Shown: positions 39,906 through 50,880 of the stretch, piece by piece
How the letters are laid out: each line of letters opens with the position of its first letter
Position numbering within the stretch: the stretch's first letter is position 1
Assembly: GCA_006503535.1 (NCBI GenBank)
Contig: QYRS01000011.1
Coordinates: 1,612,001 to 1,676,000, forward strand
Direction: 5' to 3'
Source: Arthrinium phaeospermum
Taxonomy: Eukaryota > Ascomycota > Sordariomycetes > Amphisphaeriales > Apiosporaceae
Length of the DNA: 64,000 nt
Program-made: the position numbers and the translations under genes
The notes under the pieces: model-generated
Told to the model about the DNA's origin: nothing
Database searches by the model: none
The model's input: the letters and a program-made list of their open reading frames with translations, nothing else

Positions 39906-40254
39906 AAGTCGGTAAACCAACCGATTTGAGGAAAGCACGAAGCACCATATCAAACTAATTATTTGGATGGGATTATCTATTACATACATGCCACTAATGT
40001 AATACCTACTGGGCCTGTTAATATAAATAAACAATAAATACTTGATCAATTCATTGCTCATATGCGTTGCTTTTCTCTATGCTTTCACTCCAGCACCGTA
40101 TCTGCAATATCTAGTGATGTTCCTCATGACAAATGCTTCCAATACGTCAAATTCTGATCTCTGTGACCTCCAAATGTGCCGGGTTCCTCTCTATCTCGGG
40201 GGACGTCGGGCTGTTGCCAACTCATGACACTAGAAGTCCTGCACCGCCAAGGGC
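39906..40254. other. Convergent intergenic region
   Basis: 349 bp between facing 3' ends. AT-rich AATATAAATAAACAATAAATA-like sequence at about 40018-40040 could serve poly(A) signals. No gene. Confidence 0.6.
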
Positions 40255-41523
40255 CTACTCACCCTGAACAGAACAGCCAAGCCACAATAGAAGCCGGAAC
40301 CAAGTTGGGACACGGGACGGGGCCTGAAGAGAGGATCGGTCGCGAGAGTCAGAAGCAGGCGAACTCGAAGTGCCAGTCTCCTTGCACGGGAAAATGTTTT
40401 GCTTGAACAGGTCGTGCCGGGGGAGTCCAATCTTCATGGTAGGGCAAGCCGGATCACGACACCACATGATGCCGCGCGTGAGCCGGTCCCGTTTGCTGAG
40501 GTATGACTGGGGATCCAGCGCGCAGAGCCAGGAAGGACTTGTAGCATGGCTGGCACAGACCTTCTGCACAGTCTCCATGCTGATGATGGAGTGCCCGTGC
40601 TTCCAGAGAGTCGTGTTGAAGTCGCAATCGGGGAATGTGCAGGTGCTCCGAGTGTCGTTCCGAGTGTAATAATTGAAATAGCGGCCGACGGGTGCCTCAT
40701 CTGCTTTCAGTAGCATCCTTCTGAGAGGAAAGTTTGATGTGCCGGCATGGCTGCAACTAGCAATAGGGCCTGCGAGGGTCGCGAGCTCCGCTACATCCTT
40801 GATCTGGAGAGGTTCTTTGGACGCACGAGCTCGGATCTCGCTGTGGACATTAACCGTGTACACATTTGGCATTCCAAGCCGAGTATACGCGTATGTAATT
40901 CGTTTAACATTGAAGTCGTGACTGAGTCCTTTGCGTTGCTCGCATATTGCACATTTCACGAAAAGCCCAGGCTCTAGGCGGCCTTTGGCGAGATCATAGT
41001 TGATTGTGGCATGTCTGCAAAGACGAACATGTCCCTGTCGCCCAATACAGACACGTCTACTTGCGGCCTTCCGGCGCTCATCGTACGAAAAGAGATAGGC
41101 CGGGTGGTGGGTCATGCAGCCACTACACAGAATAGGCTTGTACATGCGTCGGACGGCTCGCTCATATGCAGCAACATTGTGTCGCAGGCCTTTGCAGTCG
41201 GTACACATCCGGTCCTGCCATAGGAGCTGCTCATACTTGGCCAGCTCGTCATCGGGAAGTGAACAGACGATCTTTAGGTAAGGGTCGTCGAACCACTGCG
41301 TGGCTTCCCGCTGGCTGGTGAGTATCGGTACCCTGTACCTGAGTGTGTTATCTTCGCATAGGCTTCTCAGCTGGCGGCAAGTCTGACGCAGGACCAGTAT
41401 CGAGACCTGATCTTGGACATTATGCAGAATTATCATGATGACCTCAACTGGGAGCTTGAGAAACGTGCTGTCAGGAGCAGCCATGTTGGCCCCCTTGGTC
41501 TCGTGGACCGACTGTTTATTCAT
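40255..41523 (-). CDS. F-box protein with Cys-rich region
   Basis: Single exon, 422 aa from the ATG at 41523 (MNKQSVHETKGANM); a second in-frame ATG at 41484 (MAAPDSTFLKLPVE) could be the true start. An F-box lies at about 20-58: FLKLPVEVIMIILHNVQDQ, then LRQTCRQLRSLCED. A Cys/His-rich region follows, with CTDCKGLRH, LCSGCMTHHP and LFSYDERRKAASRRVCIGRQG, then VRLCRHATINYD. Later pairs CAICEQRKG and CTFPDCDFN complete a likely zinc-binding fold. This layout (F-box, then C..C, H, RxCIGxxGxxRLCxH) is common in filamentous-fungal F-box proteins of unknown substrate. The F-box should bind Skp1 and recruit targets to an SCF ubiquitin ligase; that is family knowledge, not shown here. Confidence 0.82.
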   Translation of the reverse strand: MNKQSVHETKGANMAAPDSTFLKLPVEVIMIILHNVQDQVSILVLRQTCRQLRSLCEDNTLRYRVPILTSQREATQWFDDPYLKIVCSLPDDELAKYEQLLWQDRMCTDCKGLRHNVAAYERAVRRMYKPILCSGCMTHHPAYLFSYDERRKAASRRVCIGRQGHVRLCRHATINYDLAKGRLEPGLFVKCAICEQRKGLSHDFNVKRITYAYTRLGMPNVYTVNVHSEIRARASKEPLQIKDVAELATLAGPIASCSHAGTSNFPLRRMLLKADEAPVGRYFNYYTRNDTRSTCTFPDCDFNTTLWKHGHSIISMETVQKVCASHATSPSWLCALDPQSYLSKRDRLTRGIMWCRDPACPTMKIGLPRHDLFKQNIFPCKETGTSSSPASDSRDRSSLQAPSRVPTWFRLLLWLGCSVQGE

Positions 41524-42285
41524 CTCGACAGCAGCTGCAGTGGTTATGGGGGTTCGCAGGCATCGATCTAGGTTTCTTGCTCGAGATGCGTGACTGGAAG
41601 TGTTCTCAGAATTGTATAGTGACTGGGTACTTGGCCCTGACGAGGAAAGGTGCCGCAGGACTGAGTGCTGGTGGGCAAGCAAGGTAAGGACAGTTGAAGA
41701 GAGAGACTTCTGGATATGGTGGATATCATGAAGGCAAATAAATATAATTGCCCTGCCATACAGAGAGAGCGGCTTGCCTATAAAGCCAACCCCTATTACA
41801 TGAGATTCCGCTAAGTGAATTACTGAGATGTTCGTTCAGACAATACTCGAAACCAGGCAGCCCCATCTGAGCGGTTGATTGATTAACTACAATGAGAAGA
41901 AGCTCTTTCAAGTCTCTTGCTTCTACCTTGACGCCTTAGATAGATAGCAGTGAGTTAGCTGGCGAGTCTACATATACTATTACTAGATAAAGCATGTGTG
42001 AAGTACGCCTTCAAAAAGTTTGGAGCAGTTTGCTTTGAAGGATGGCAAGTTCTGTATGTGCGCACACACTTTCTCCTATATACAGTTCCATTCTATGTTC
42101 TCGGTGAATATATACCAATCGAAGTCCATCAAAACCCCTGCTCAGCAGCCCCTTTCCCCCACAAGAAGACATTGAAGAGATAGGCACAGTCTACCTAGCT
42201 ATCCCCCATAGACTGCTATCATCAGCAGTATCTTTGACCCCTTCCCCGGCCGCCTTTCCAGTCTCCCATCTACCCCCAACTCGCC
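41524..42285. other. Intergenic, nothing assigned
   Basis: 762 bp between two minus-strand genes. Contains the F-box gene leader and promoter; AT-rich around 41970-42110. Confidence 0.6.
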
Positions 42286-43116
42286 CTAGCACCCGACGCG
42301 CGACCCACTAACCACAATATCATCGTACCAAAACGTATTCGTATCCCCGCCGTACGACTCCCACCCAAAGTAAATCGCCGTCGGCCTGGGCTTGACCGAG
42401 CTACGCTGCCACTGCGCCGCGTTCCCGTTGGCCACGCCGGGCTTCGACGTCAGGCCCGCGACCGTGTCGTTGTTGAGCCAGGTCTCGATGGTGCCGTCGG
42501 CCCCGACGTGGTACTCGAAGCACTGCCAGGCGCCGGCCGGCAGCGCCTTGGACGCCGCGATCCCTTGCGGGCTCAGGTCGGGAAGCGTCGCGTCGTCCGA
42601 CTCGCGGTTGTACATGAGGATCTTGCTCTGGCCCCCGATGCGCAGGTGCTTGTTGCTGCCCTGCGCCGAGTCGGGCATCGTGATGAAGGAGACGTGCGCG
42701 TCCGTCAGGGCCTTGGACGCCTTGCTGAACCCGGGGGAAGATTCCAGCTGATTAGCTCTTGCTCTCTTGATCCCCCCTTTTTGGTTCTATTTTTTTGTTC
42801 GATTTGTCCTTCCAAGGGGTAGGCGATAGATGATGGCTTACAGGTAAGTCCGCACGTAAATGTCCCCGCTGGGCACCGCCTTGGTCCCGAAGAAGATGTG
42901 CCCGCAGTACCCGCCGGCGCCGTCGACACGCATCGAGTTCTTGCCGCCGTGGGCCGTGGAGCTGTCGAGCGTCACCTTGCCGCCCTGGTTGCAGTCGTTG
43001 GCGTACGTCGGCCACTTGGCCTCGTCCCAGCCGCCCTCAAAGTCCTCCGAGACCTGCGCCAGCGAGAGCGGCGCGAGGGCGAGGGCGAGCCCGGCGACGG
43101 CGGCTTGTCGAACCAT
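42286..43116 (-). CDS. cip1-like: Cip1-like secreted protein (polysaccharide-lyase-like), no cellulose-binding module
   Basis: Exons are 43116-42842 and 42724-42286, with a 117-nt intron (GTAAGC..TTCAG, CTAAT branch site); product 237 aa. The acceptor TTCAG was chosen because it gives VRTYLKASKALTDAHVSFI, with the same spacing as Trichoderma Cip1. Signal peptide MVRQAAVAGLALALAPLSLAQ is followed by SEDFEGGWDEAKWP, DCNQGGKVTLDSSTAHGG, GYCGHIFFGT, FITMPDSAQG, HLRIGGQSKILMYNRESDD, CFEYHVGADGTIETWLN, YFGWESYGGDTNTFWYDD and a final VSGSRVGC. Cip1 is a beta-jelly-roll protein co-expressed with cellulases and structurally like glucuronan lyases. Here the protein stops right after the catalytic-type domain (VGC), so the Ser/Thr linker and CBM1 of the Trichoderma protein are absent. 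It likely acts on plant-wall polysaccharide outside the cell; the substrate is not settled. Confidence 0.9.
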
Positions 43117-43275
43117 TTTCTCTTCTTCTTCTTCTTAGCGTTCTAAGAACTGGCTTGCTCTATGTCTGTTGTACTCGGGTCTTGTTCAAGAAAGACACGG
43201 CAGGTGATACGGAGGTTGCGTATGTATGTATGTCCTTGGAGGATACAGCGAAGGAAACCAAAGTGCAGCCCAGGG

Positions 43276-43283
43276 CTTTTATG
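43276..43283 (-). promoter_or_regulatory. TATA-like box of the Cip1-like gene
   Basis: CATAAAAG on the minus strand, about 160 bp upstream of the ATG at 43116. No clear XYR1 GGCTAA motif was noticed between it and the start. Confidence 0.4.
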
Positions 43284-44461
43284 TAGTCCCCTACGAGACA
43301 CCCCCAATTATCATTTCGGGAAAGCCACTCTACCCCATACAGGAGAGGCCATGGTATGAGGCCCGTCCAGGCACGACGACATGGGGAGAGGAACTTGCCA
43401 TTGGTGGGGGAAAAACGCTGTATATTGCATACAGAAGTGGAGACCGCAATATATCTATCCTGTCTGCGGGCGTGGGTGGTGGGCAAGGGACCGTGTAATA
43501 GATAGACAGCACGCTGAAACACTAGTCCGAGCAGGGCGGCGGACGCGAACGGGCGGGACGTGAACGGATGGAGGGGGAAATGGTTTGCAGCCTAGACAGG
43601 AAACCCATGCTGCATTCTCCGTCCGACGCTGTCTCCAGGCGGTCGTATTTACCCGCCAAGCCGGTGGCCATTCCCTTACGAGACGGAGATCGGTCGCGAT
43701 GACCCGGTCCGCTGGTGATGGATACGGAGCACGTCGCTCCGCGTCTGCTTTTGGTGTAAGTCATGTCAGTCGGAAAGCTTCTTGGGATAAGATGGCGTGT
43801 TGATGACGATGCCCTCTTAATACGGAGCTCGGAATGGACACCCCCAACGAGGTGCGCTCGGCTTATATACCAACAACACAAGACGGATCTAGGACAAGGA
43901 ATAAAACATCCATGGTGGTAAAGTAATAAATTTTGAAGGTTGCAATGGTAGATTTAACGACAGTTGCCATTTGCGTACATGAATTCTAAGTCTATTTACA
44001 TACAGTCCCTTCCGTATGAGGGCTCAACTCAACAAACCCCGCCAGCCGTCTCGTCTTGTAAGTGGGCAGCAGAAACTGTGCTGCTCGACTTGGGTGAAGA
44101 CGAGGGGATCCTCCGAGTGGGGAGAATTTGCGAACGAGGCCAGTCGATCATTAAACGGACATCAATGCGTTAACGACAATTTACAGCATATGGGGTATCT
44201 CTTGCTTGTTTCATGCATTTTCGAAAACATTTCGTTCGAAAGCCTTGCTCGCTCGTGTGGGATGCTGTCTTGACAGGAGGTCGACGTTCAAATGAAGTGA
44301 AGTGATAAGCGAATGTTGGCTTAACCTCAACCAATCCTGAAGAATATAGACCCAGTGCGGCATACATCCGCGGCTCCGAAGTGCCGTGGGTATTGCTGAC
44401 TTCTCAGTCCCGTGGTAGACTACCATGGTAGCTTCGTTGCGATTCGGTGGCCGATGGCCGT
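43284..44461. other. Intergenic, upstream of the Cip1-like gene
   Basis: 1.2 kb between the Cip1-like promoter and the LCB2 3' end. No further gene or repeat recognised. Confidence 0.6.
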
Positions 44462-46447
44462 TTACCGCAGCTTGCCCATGCAGTCAGCGGCGGTGACAGC
44501 CATGACTTCCTCGAGAGGCCAACGAGGAGGCTCAAAGACGTTTTCGAGGCCGTTCTCCTTGCGCCACTGCTCTTCGTTGTCGGGGGTGATACCGGCTGGG
44601 AGCTTCTGGCCACCAGCAATACCAGTCGAGAACTTGAGTTGGAGGATGTCACCAACCTCCTGGCAGGCAGTGAGAACCCGATCCATGTCATCCTTGTTGT
44701 GGGCCGAAGAAATGCAGAATCGCACACGAGAGCTGATAAGAGGAGTGGCAGGGTATCCAACAATGACGACAGAGATCTTGCGCTTCAGCATCTCGTGGCT
44801 AAAGGCGGACATTTTACCAGGGTTGTACAGAGGAACGGGAACGATAGGGGAATCGTCATGGCCGTAAACAATGAAGCCGAGTCGCTTAAGACCGAGACGA
44901 AGATACCGGGAGTTGAAGGCAATACGCTGCAGGCGCTCTTCGCCTTGGCCGGGAGCAAGCTCGCCAGTGATGATCTTCAGGGAGGCCAGAATTTGCATGA
45001 GGACGGAAGGGGAAGGAGACTCTCCGAGCTGGGTAGCCGCGTTGGTGCTTCGCAACTTGGCAATGATGTGGGGTTCAGCAGCCACATAACCACCGTTGGC
45101 GCCGAAGGACTTGGTCAAAGTACCCATGAGAATATCAACCTTGGCCGGGTCGACACCAAAGTAGTCGCAAACACCACGGCCGTTGGGGCCGAGGGCTCCA
45201 ATACTGTGGGCCTCGTCGATGAAGAGGTAGAACTTGTACTTGTCCTTGAGGCTCAGAACACCGGGCAGATCGCACATGGTTCCCTCCATCGAGTACAGAC
45301 CCTCAATGGCGACGAGGATCTTCTTCCAGGGGCGGTGGGTACGGGGTTGGCCTTGAGCGATGGCTTCACGCAGTCTCGCCTCCAAATCCGTCATATCGTT
45401 GTGCTTGAAGGATCGAATGACGGCGCCGGACAATCTTGCACCAATGCGAATGGAAGCGTGGTTCAGCTCGTCCGAAATGATCAGGCAACCTTTGGAGACC
45501 AGGGCAGGGAAGGAACTGGCGTTGGTGACGAAACCCATAGAGAAAACCATAGCAGCCGGCTTGCCAACGAAGTTTGCGATTTCCTTCTCAACCTCTACCG
45601 CGAGGTCTGTGGTACCAGCATCAGCACGAGGGCCGCAGAAACTCAGACCGTACTTTCGCACGCACTCCTCGACGGCATCGGCACAGGGGCCTTCGGATTG
45701 AGCAAAGCCAAGGTAGTTGTACGAGCTCAGGTTGAGAGTTTCAGTAGTGGTTCCGGTGTACGTGTAGGAGGCGTTGAAATCGTGCGAAACACGGTCCATG
45801 AGCGAGATGTAGCGACCAGGCACTCCGGTGCTGGTACGGGCAAAGCAGTCGTCGATTCTCAGCTTGAGGCGGCGCGTGTAGAAGCTGTCGAAATCGTCGG
45901 TCAGGGGAGCGTATCCGTTAGACGCCTTGAGCTGTTGATACATAGGCTTCTTGCTAAAGCGCTTGCCGAAGAAATCGCGGATGTGGCCCAGCAAAATGAG
46001 CAGCAGGTAGCTAATATAGGTGGTGAGAACGAAGTAGTAGGGAGGCTCGTCGATAATGGGGGCCTTCAGGCCGCCATCTCCATGATGCTTGCTGACATAG
46101 CGGTGGCTAGGGTGAACAATGGGGCCAAATTGGGCATCGGCGCGACGCTTGATTTGGACCTCCTCAGACGAGGGCGGCTCGAAAAGGGTGGTCGAGTCAT
46201 CGTTGACATCGCCAGCGGTGGCGGTTGAGAGCGAGATGCTGGGCAGGGCCACACCCGGCGCGGAGATGGAGGGCGAGTTCTGCATGGCCTGGAGGGCTTG
46301 CTGGGCCGACAGCTGCTCCTTTTTCGGCGCACCGGAGAAGAACTGGGCTAGGCGGTTGCCCTTGGAGGTCGAAGGTCTTCTCTCGCCGTTCTTTTCGGTT
46401 TGTGGCATCGTATTAGAGGTAAACGGGAGGGAGATTCTTCGGGGCAT
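44462..46447 (-). CDS. LCB2: Serine palmitoyltransferase subunit 2 (Lcb2)
   Basis: Single exon, 661 aa, ATG at 46447; a second in-frame ATG at 46408 (MPQTEKNGERR) is an alternative start. PLP-dependent alpha-oxoamine synthase family: NLSSYNYLGFAQ (about 239-250), GLSFCGPRADAGTTDLA, DELNHASIRIGARLSG, DEAHSIGALGPNGRG (about 411-425) and the PLP-lysine block GTLTKSFGANGGYVA (K446). One membrane segment lies at about 136-155 (PYYFVLTTYISYLLLILLGH). With Lcb1 it condenses serine and palmitoyl-CoA to 3-ketodihydrosphingosine in the ER, the first step of sphingolipid synthesis. The N-terminal 100 residues are polar and low-complexity, longer than in yeast Lcb2 but usual for mould orthologues. All key residues are present. 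A long intron-free frame in an otherwise intron-rich region is normal for this gene. Confidence 0.97.
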   Translation of the reverse strand: MPRRISLPFTSNTMPQTEKNGERRPSTSKGNRLAQFFSGAPKKEQLSAQQALQAMQNSPSISAPGVALPSISLSTATAGDVNDDSTTLFEPPSSEEVQIKRRADAQFGPIVHPSHRYVSKHHGDGGLKAPIIDEPPYYFVLTTYISYLLLILLGHIRDFFGKRFSKKPMYQQLKASNGYAPLTDDFDSFYTRRLKLRIDDCFARTSTGVPGRYISLMDRVSHDFNASYTYTGTTTETLNLSSYNYLGFAQSEGPCADAVEECVRKYGLSFCGPRADAGTTDLAVEVEKEIANFVGKPAAMVFSMGFVTNASSFPALVSKGCLIISDELNHASIRIGARLSGAVIRSFKHNDMTDLEARLREAIAQGQPRTHRPWKKILVAIEGLYSMEGTMCDLPGVLSLKDKYKFYLFIDEAHSIGALGPNGRGVCDYFGVDPAKVDILMGTLTKSFGANGGYVAAEPHIIAKLRSTNAATQLGESPSPSVLMQILASLKIITGELAPGQGEERLQRIAFNSRYLRLGLKRLGFIVYGHDDSPIVPVPLYNPGKMSAFSHEMLKRKISVVIVGYPATPLISSRVRFCISSAHNKDDMDRVLTACQEVGDILQLKFSTGIAGGQKLPAGITPDNEEQWRKENGLENVFEPPRWPLEEVMAVTAADCMGKLR

Positions 46448-49400
46448 GTCTCTGTATCGAATTGGCGAATTTTCTGACTAGAGCGATATGCTGGGCGTTG
46501 CACGAGACTTGCAAAGATGTCTCAGTTTCAACTTATTCCCAATTGAGGAACTAGAGATGCATTAAATATTAGCAGGTGCAGGCAAATTCAGCTGGATGTG
46601 ATAATGGGTAGGTAAACGAAGTGTGCGGTGCAAGTGGGAGCTGGTAAAGGTGTTGATCGGGTTGTTTGAAGACGAAGACTGGGATTGGATGCGTAATCAA
46701 AGCGACACCGCCCAGACCTTCGCCCGTCAAACATCTCCCCTCCACCGCATGCGTGTGTTCTAGTGTTTCGAAGTGGCGTTGGACGGCAACGTTCAGACAT
46801 TCCTTCCCCATCACTACTCACCTTAGATTAAATGCTTCCGGATTGTTAGCCAATTGACAGCAAGTGCCTACTGGTAATCGTCGACGTCAATGTATATAGC
46901 CTTTTCCGTCGCAACCGAGGAAAGCGCTGATTCGCCTGGTGCAGGAGAAGGTTGAGTTGAGGCTTAAGGCTGGGGGGAGTATGTATGTAATTATGTAGGT
47001 AATGCTGCTACTGCTGCAGGCGTGGCAGATGGCGGAACAGATACGCTTCTTGTTTCTGAGATTATTAAAGATATGGGGAAAGGAGTGTGGCGGGATCAAA
47101 AATCTCCCGTGGGCGGCAATTTGGTGGCTCTCTTGTTGCAACAGAAGAGGACCTGGAGTAACAGAACCCGGCAGTAGGAGCAGGCTCGAGGTGTTCTAGC
47201 TCTGCAATTGAAGCAATTGAGAAGAGAGAACTTGACCGACGACCTGGCTGGACTGGACTTGGCTGGACTGGCGGGAAAGGCAACAAACCGGCTAGGGAAA
47301 GAGAAGGAAAAGCCCAAGGCGGGTTGGGAGGGACTAGAGCTATTATTATTGATTTACAAGTCACTCACTAAAGAAATCCCAGTCCAGTCGATCCGAAAGA
47401 AAATGTCCACCCAACCCCCCATGTCCATGCAACTTGCTTGCTGTTCATTAATAAGACCTACAGTATCTAATGTAAGCTCAGCGAATCCGCCTGTGCAATT
47501 TGCATTTTCATTATCCAGTGGTCCAGTAGCACCGAGTCCGTATGTATGCCTCGTCTGCTTGCTGACCCATGTATTTTGTCCCTTCATAAAACAACTGCAT
47601 GTAGCCACCTGTATATCGATGTCGGTGATAAGCACATTGGTGATGATTAACCACCCCTCGCATTGAGAAATTGGGTGTGGTACGATACATTGTACAGCAG
47701 ATAGGAATAAGAAAGAGAGAGTGGGAAAGGCTGCATGCAGAAACCTGACTGCTACCCGCTGCTGCTTTCTGTGAGCCTTGCAGCTTGCAGCAGCTTGAGC
47801 CTAGCAGGGAGATGGGAGGAGCAGGTCTAGCTCGTCTAGCCAAACGGGCCAACAACACACCCTTGTCCGTCTGTCAATTGCCAAATTCCGCCTGATCCGA
47901 GCCGCCGGCCCACTCGACAAGAAACCAAGGTCCCCACCCAAAACCCGCGTCGCTCGCGAACCAGAGCGCGCGTCGGGCTCTGCAGATGGAGCCCGCCATT
48001 TCGGCTTTTCGAACCAGGGGGCCCAGGGGGAGGGAGCCCTCTATGATCGACTGCTTCCCCCAAGAAATCAGGGAGGGCTCAGGCAAGAAGATCACAGCTA
48101 GCTTCAGGGGCTACATCCCCATCGCATCGTTGGTATCGCATGTTACCCTGGATTCTCGGCTGTTCTATACAGGGCTATACTGCGACCCTGTGTGACAGCG
48201 TATACCGGGACACAGCACCGCTCGCATTGAAAGGAATAGAGTCAATAGGCACTACACAGGTATGCAGAGGAAGCATTCGCATCATGCACTGTCGATGCTA
48301 GTAGGAACCATGGCATGCCGGAAGGCAAAAGCAAGGCTAGAGAGATTGATAAGGGTTCGATGACAACATGTCCTTCATGTGCCCATCGTTGGGCGACCAC
48401 GCGGATCGCGATTGTAAGCTAGTATCTTACTGACTGGACTGCCCACGGACTACCTAATTCCACCAGATTGTGTGTGTGTGTTGTTGTAGGGGCTTGCCGG
48501 AGATAAAGAGCTGAGGCATAGCAAATTTAAATGTTCCGCGATCCAGCTTCTTCAAGCAGGGCCCAATGGCTATCCACTTTGAGCCCTGGTCCTGGTCCTC
48601 GAATTGCAGCCCAGACGGATGCAGACGCATTTCAGAGTTCGCCCGACGGGATTCGGGTTTTTGCATCGGGCACAAACAGCCGTCCGCAATCTTATCGCCC
48701 TTGCGGAGGGACGCTGTCTTGATAGGTAATCAATATGCCTACTGCAGAGGCATCGAATGATTCCGACCTTGTCGGAAGACCCGGCGTTGTGCTGTCGGTG
48801 ACTAGACTATTTTAGAGTCATGAGCTTAGAATCATCATGCAGGCTATTCTGCTAGCTGGGAATATAGTCATTTCGGCATCAGATTATTGAAGATCTTCAG
48901 TCACTGCCCAGCTACCTACAGTAGAATGGCAGGGCAGGGCAGTCGTCAGAGATACAGTACATAGGCAGACCGTGGATATGGTATTCGCAGGATATCCATG
49001 CAACTAATGCCGTACGGTACAATGGCCTGATTGGCTCTGCGCTACGCCGGTATGCCTTGAGCACACATGCTGATTGGCGAGCAAAGAGTTATAGTTGAAC
49101 GATGGGCGATGACTGGTCAACCGAGCTGATTGGCATAGCATATTAGTTGGCATTGAAACGTCAATTCGTCCTTTACTGAAAAGCCCAGCCCTGCAATGAG
49201 TGCTGCATCTGGGGACCCAGGACAACGGTCACACCCCAAAGACTTGGGTGACATCCGTCGGTGAAAGGCGATCAGCGCACATACGCAATGGCGTAACGCA
49301 TTTGAACAAAATGGCATATAACGACCATGGCAACCCTCCAATCTAGCAGCGCCCATACATCGATATCGAAGGGATGGATCCATCCCCCGACCATGGAGCG

Positions 49401-50880
49401 ACTGGGTATTTCGCCATGTACGAGCGCACCGCAACTTGGGTCCACTGCGCAACCGTATCGATCGCCCAGCGCGCAGGGCTACCTACGTAATTCTCAGCCC
49501 AATAAGTGATGGGGGAGCTAGAGAATGAGTCTCATGGCTTGCTGGAAGGTTTGTGTGCGATATCATTAGGATCAGGAAAGGGGGCCAGCCAGTTCGTTGA
49601 ACAACGCCTTTGGAATCCGGCTAGTGGGTCCAGTCCACGTGTGCTCTAGAGGGGTTCTACAATGGCCCTTGGTGGCTCTACGTCCATGCCGGTACATAGT
49701 CGCGGTCAGCAAAAAGACATGTGCTCTGGCGGGCTGCAGTGTCCTTCCGTCGTGGACACCGTCATACGAAGGAGCCGGATGCTCGTTCGGATACTTTGAC
49801 TAAAAGGACACGCTGATATGAAAGATGACGCCCCGTCGTACTACACAAACTACCTTGATCAATGGACCATCAGGGGACAATATCGTTGCAAATCGTTCCA
49901 GAACACGCGCCAGATTCCGACCTGTGTGTGTATCGCAGTGAAGGATAACGGGTGGGTAATAAACGTCCGAATCGAGCTATGGCCAAATATCTTTGCTCTG
50001 AAGTCACATAGACTGGGATTGATGTGTTGTACGGAGTAGGTATTTACATCTATCTCTAGATATCCTCCCGACCTGCAAAGCAAGCTCAGCAGTGCTATCC
50101 GAACAGGCACGAGAGACTATCTGGGCTATCATACATATGACAGTCTCCCCCGTGGCTCATATACCACTTCTTATGTGAGAATGACGGGAGAGCTGGGCGG
50201 TGCCGAACTGTGAGAGTGGCGCGTCAGCAAATACCTGATCCTGTCCACATAACCAGATTTCCCAGGAGTGCTCAGCCTGGCAGCTGGCTTTGGACATCTT
50301 GAAGAGTCATGTCATCAATTGACATGCTGGCTTAGGCAGATGAACATGTATGTACATGGTTGGCTCATGTGCAACTGATATATTTGAAGGTGAAGTATGT
50401 AAGTGACAAGCGCCTGCGAGAATAAACCAGCCAAAGTCTCTCATAAATCAAAAAGCTATTACTCCAGTTGAACGGTTATGAAAGGTATCTTTCTATGTAT
50501 TGGATGCTTATACGTAGGCGTTTCTCGTTTATTTTCTTGTCGTAATACGGGGTGAGTGGAAGAATCGAGGTCTGTTGGCAGAGTACGGGTTATTCCAGCG
50601 ACTGGGGAGATCGGCTTTAGCGGACAGGTCTGGTGGGCCACAGGCATCCAATCCTTCAGAAGTGACTGACTGTTGGGTCTCCCACCCCCACCAAGCCGTA
50701 GCTCACTCAACCCCGTGGAGTGAACATCTAGCTCCATCGGGTCCCCGATCTTCTGTTTATGCCCTCCACTAACTGCCACGTCTGTGTACCGCGAATTAGA
50801 TAATCCAAGAGACGTCTACAGTCGACTTCTGCTTGCTCATTCTCTTTCTACTTTCCAGGCTCTTCTCACTCACCAGAAAC
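46448..50880. other. Gene-poor region (4.4 kb)
   Basis: Contains LCB2 upstream sequence, the upstream region of the acetoacetyl-CoA synthetase gene and many short unassigned frames. I recognise no protein family, tRNA or repeat array; small non-coding RNAs cannot be excluded. Confidence 0.5.

Noticed and set aside
44447..46228. 593-codon plus-strand frame antisense to LCB2
   Set aside because: It mirrors the LCB2 codons and lacks any family motif, while LCB2 on the other strand is fully conserved.
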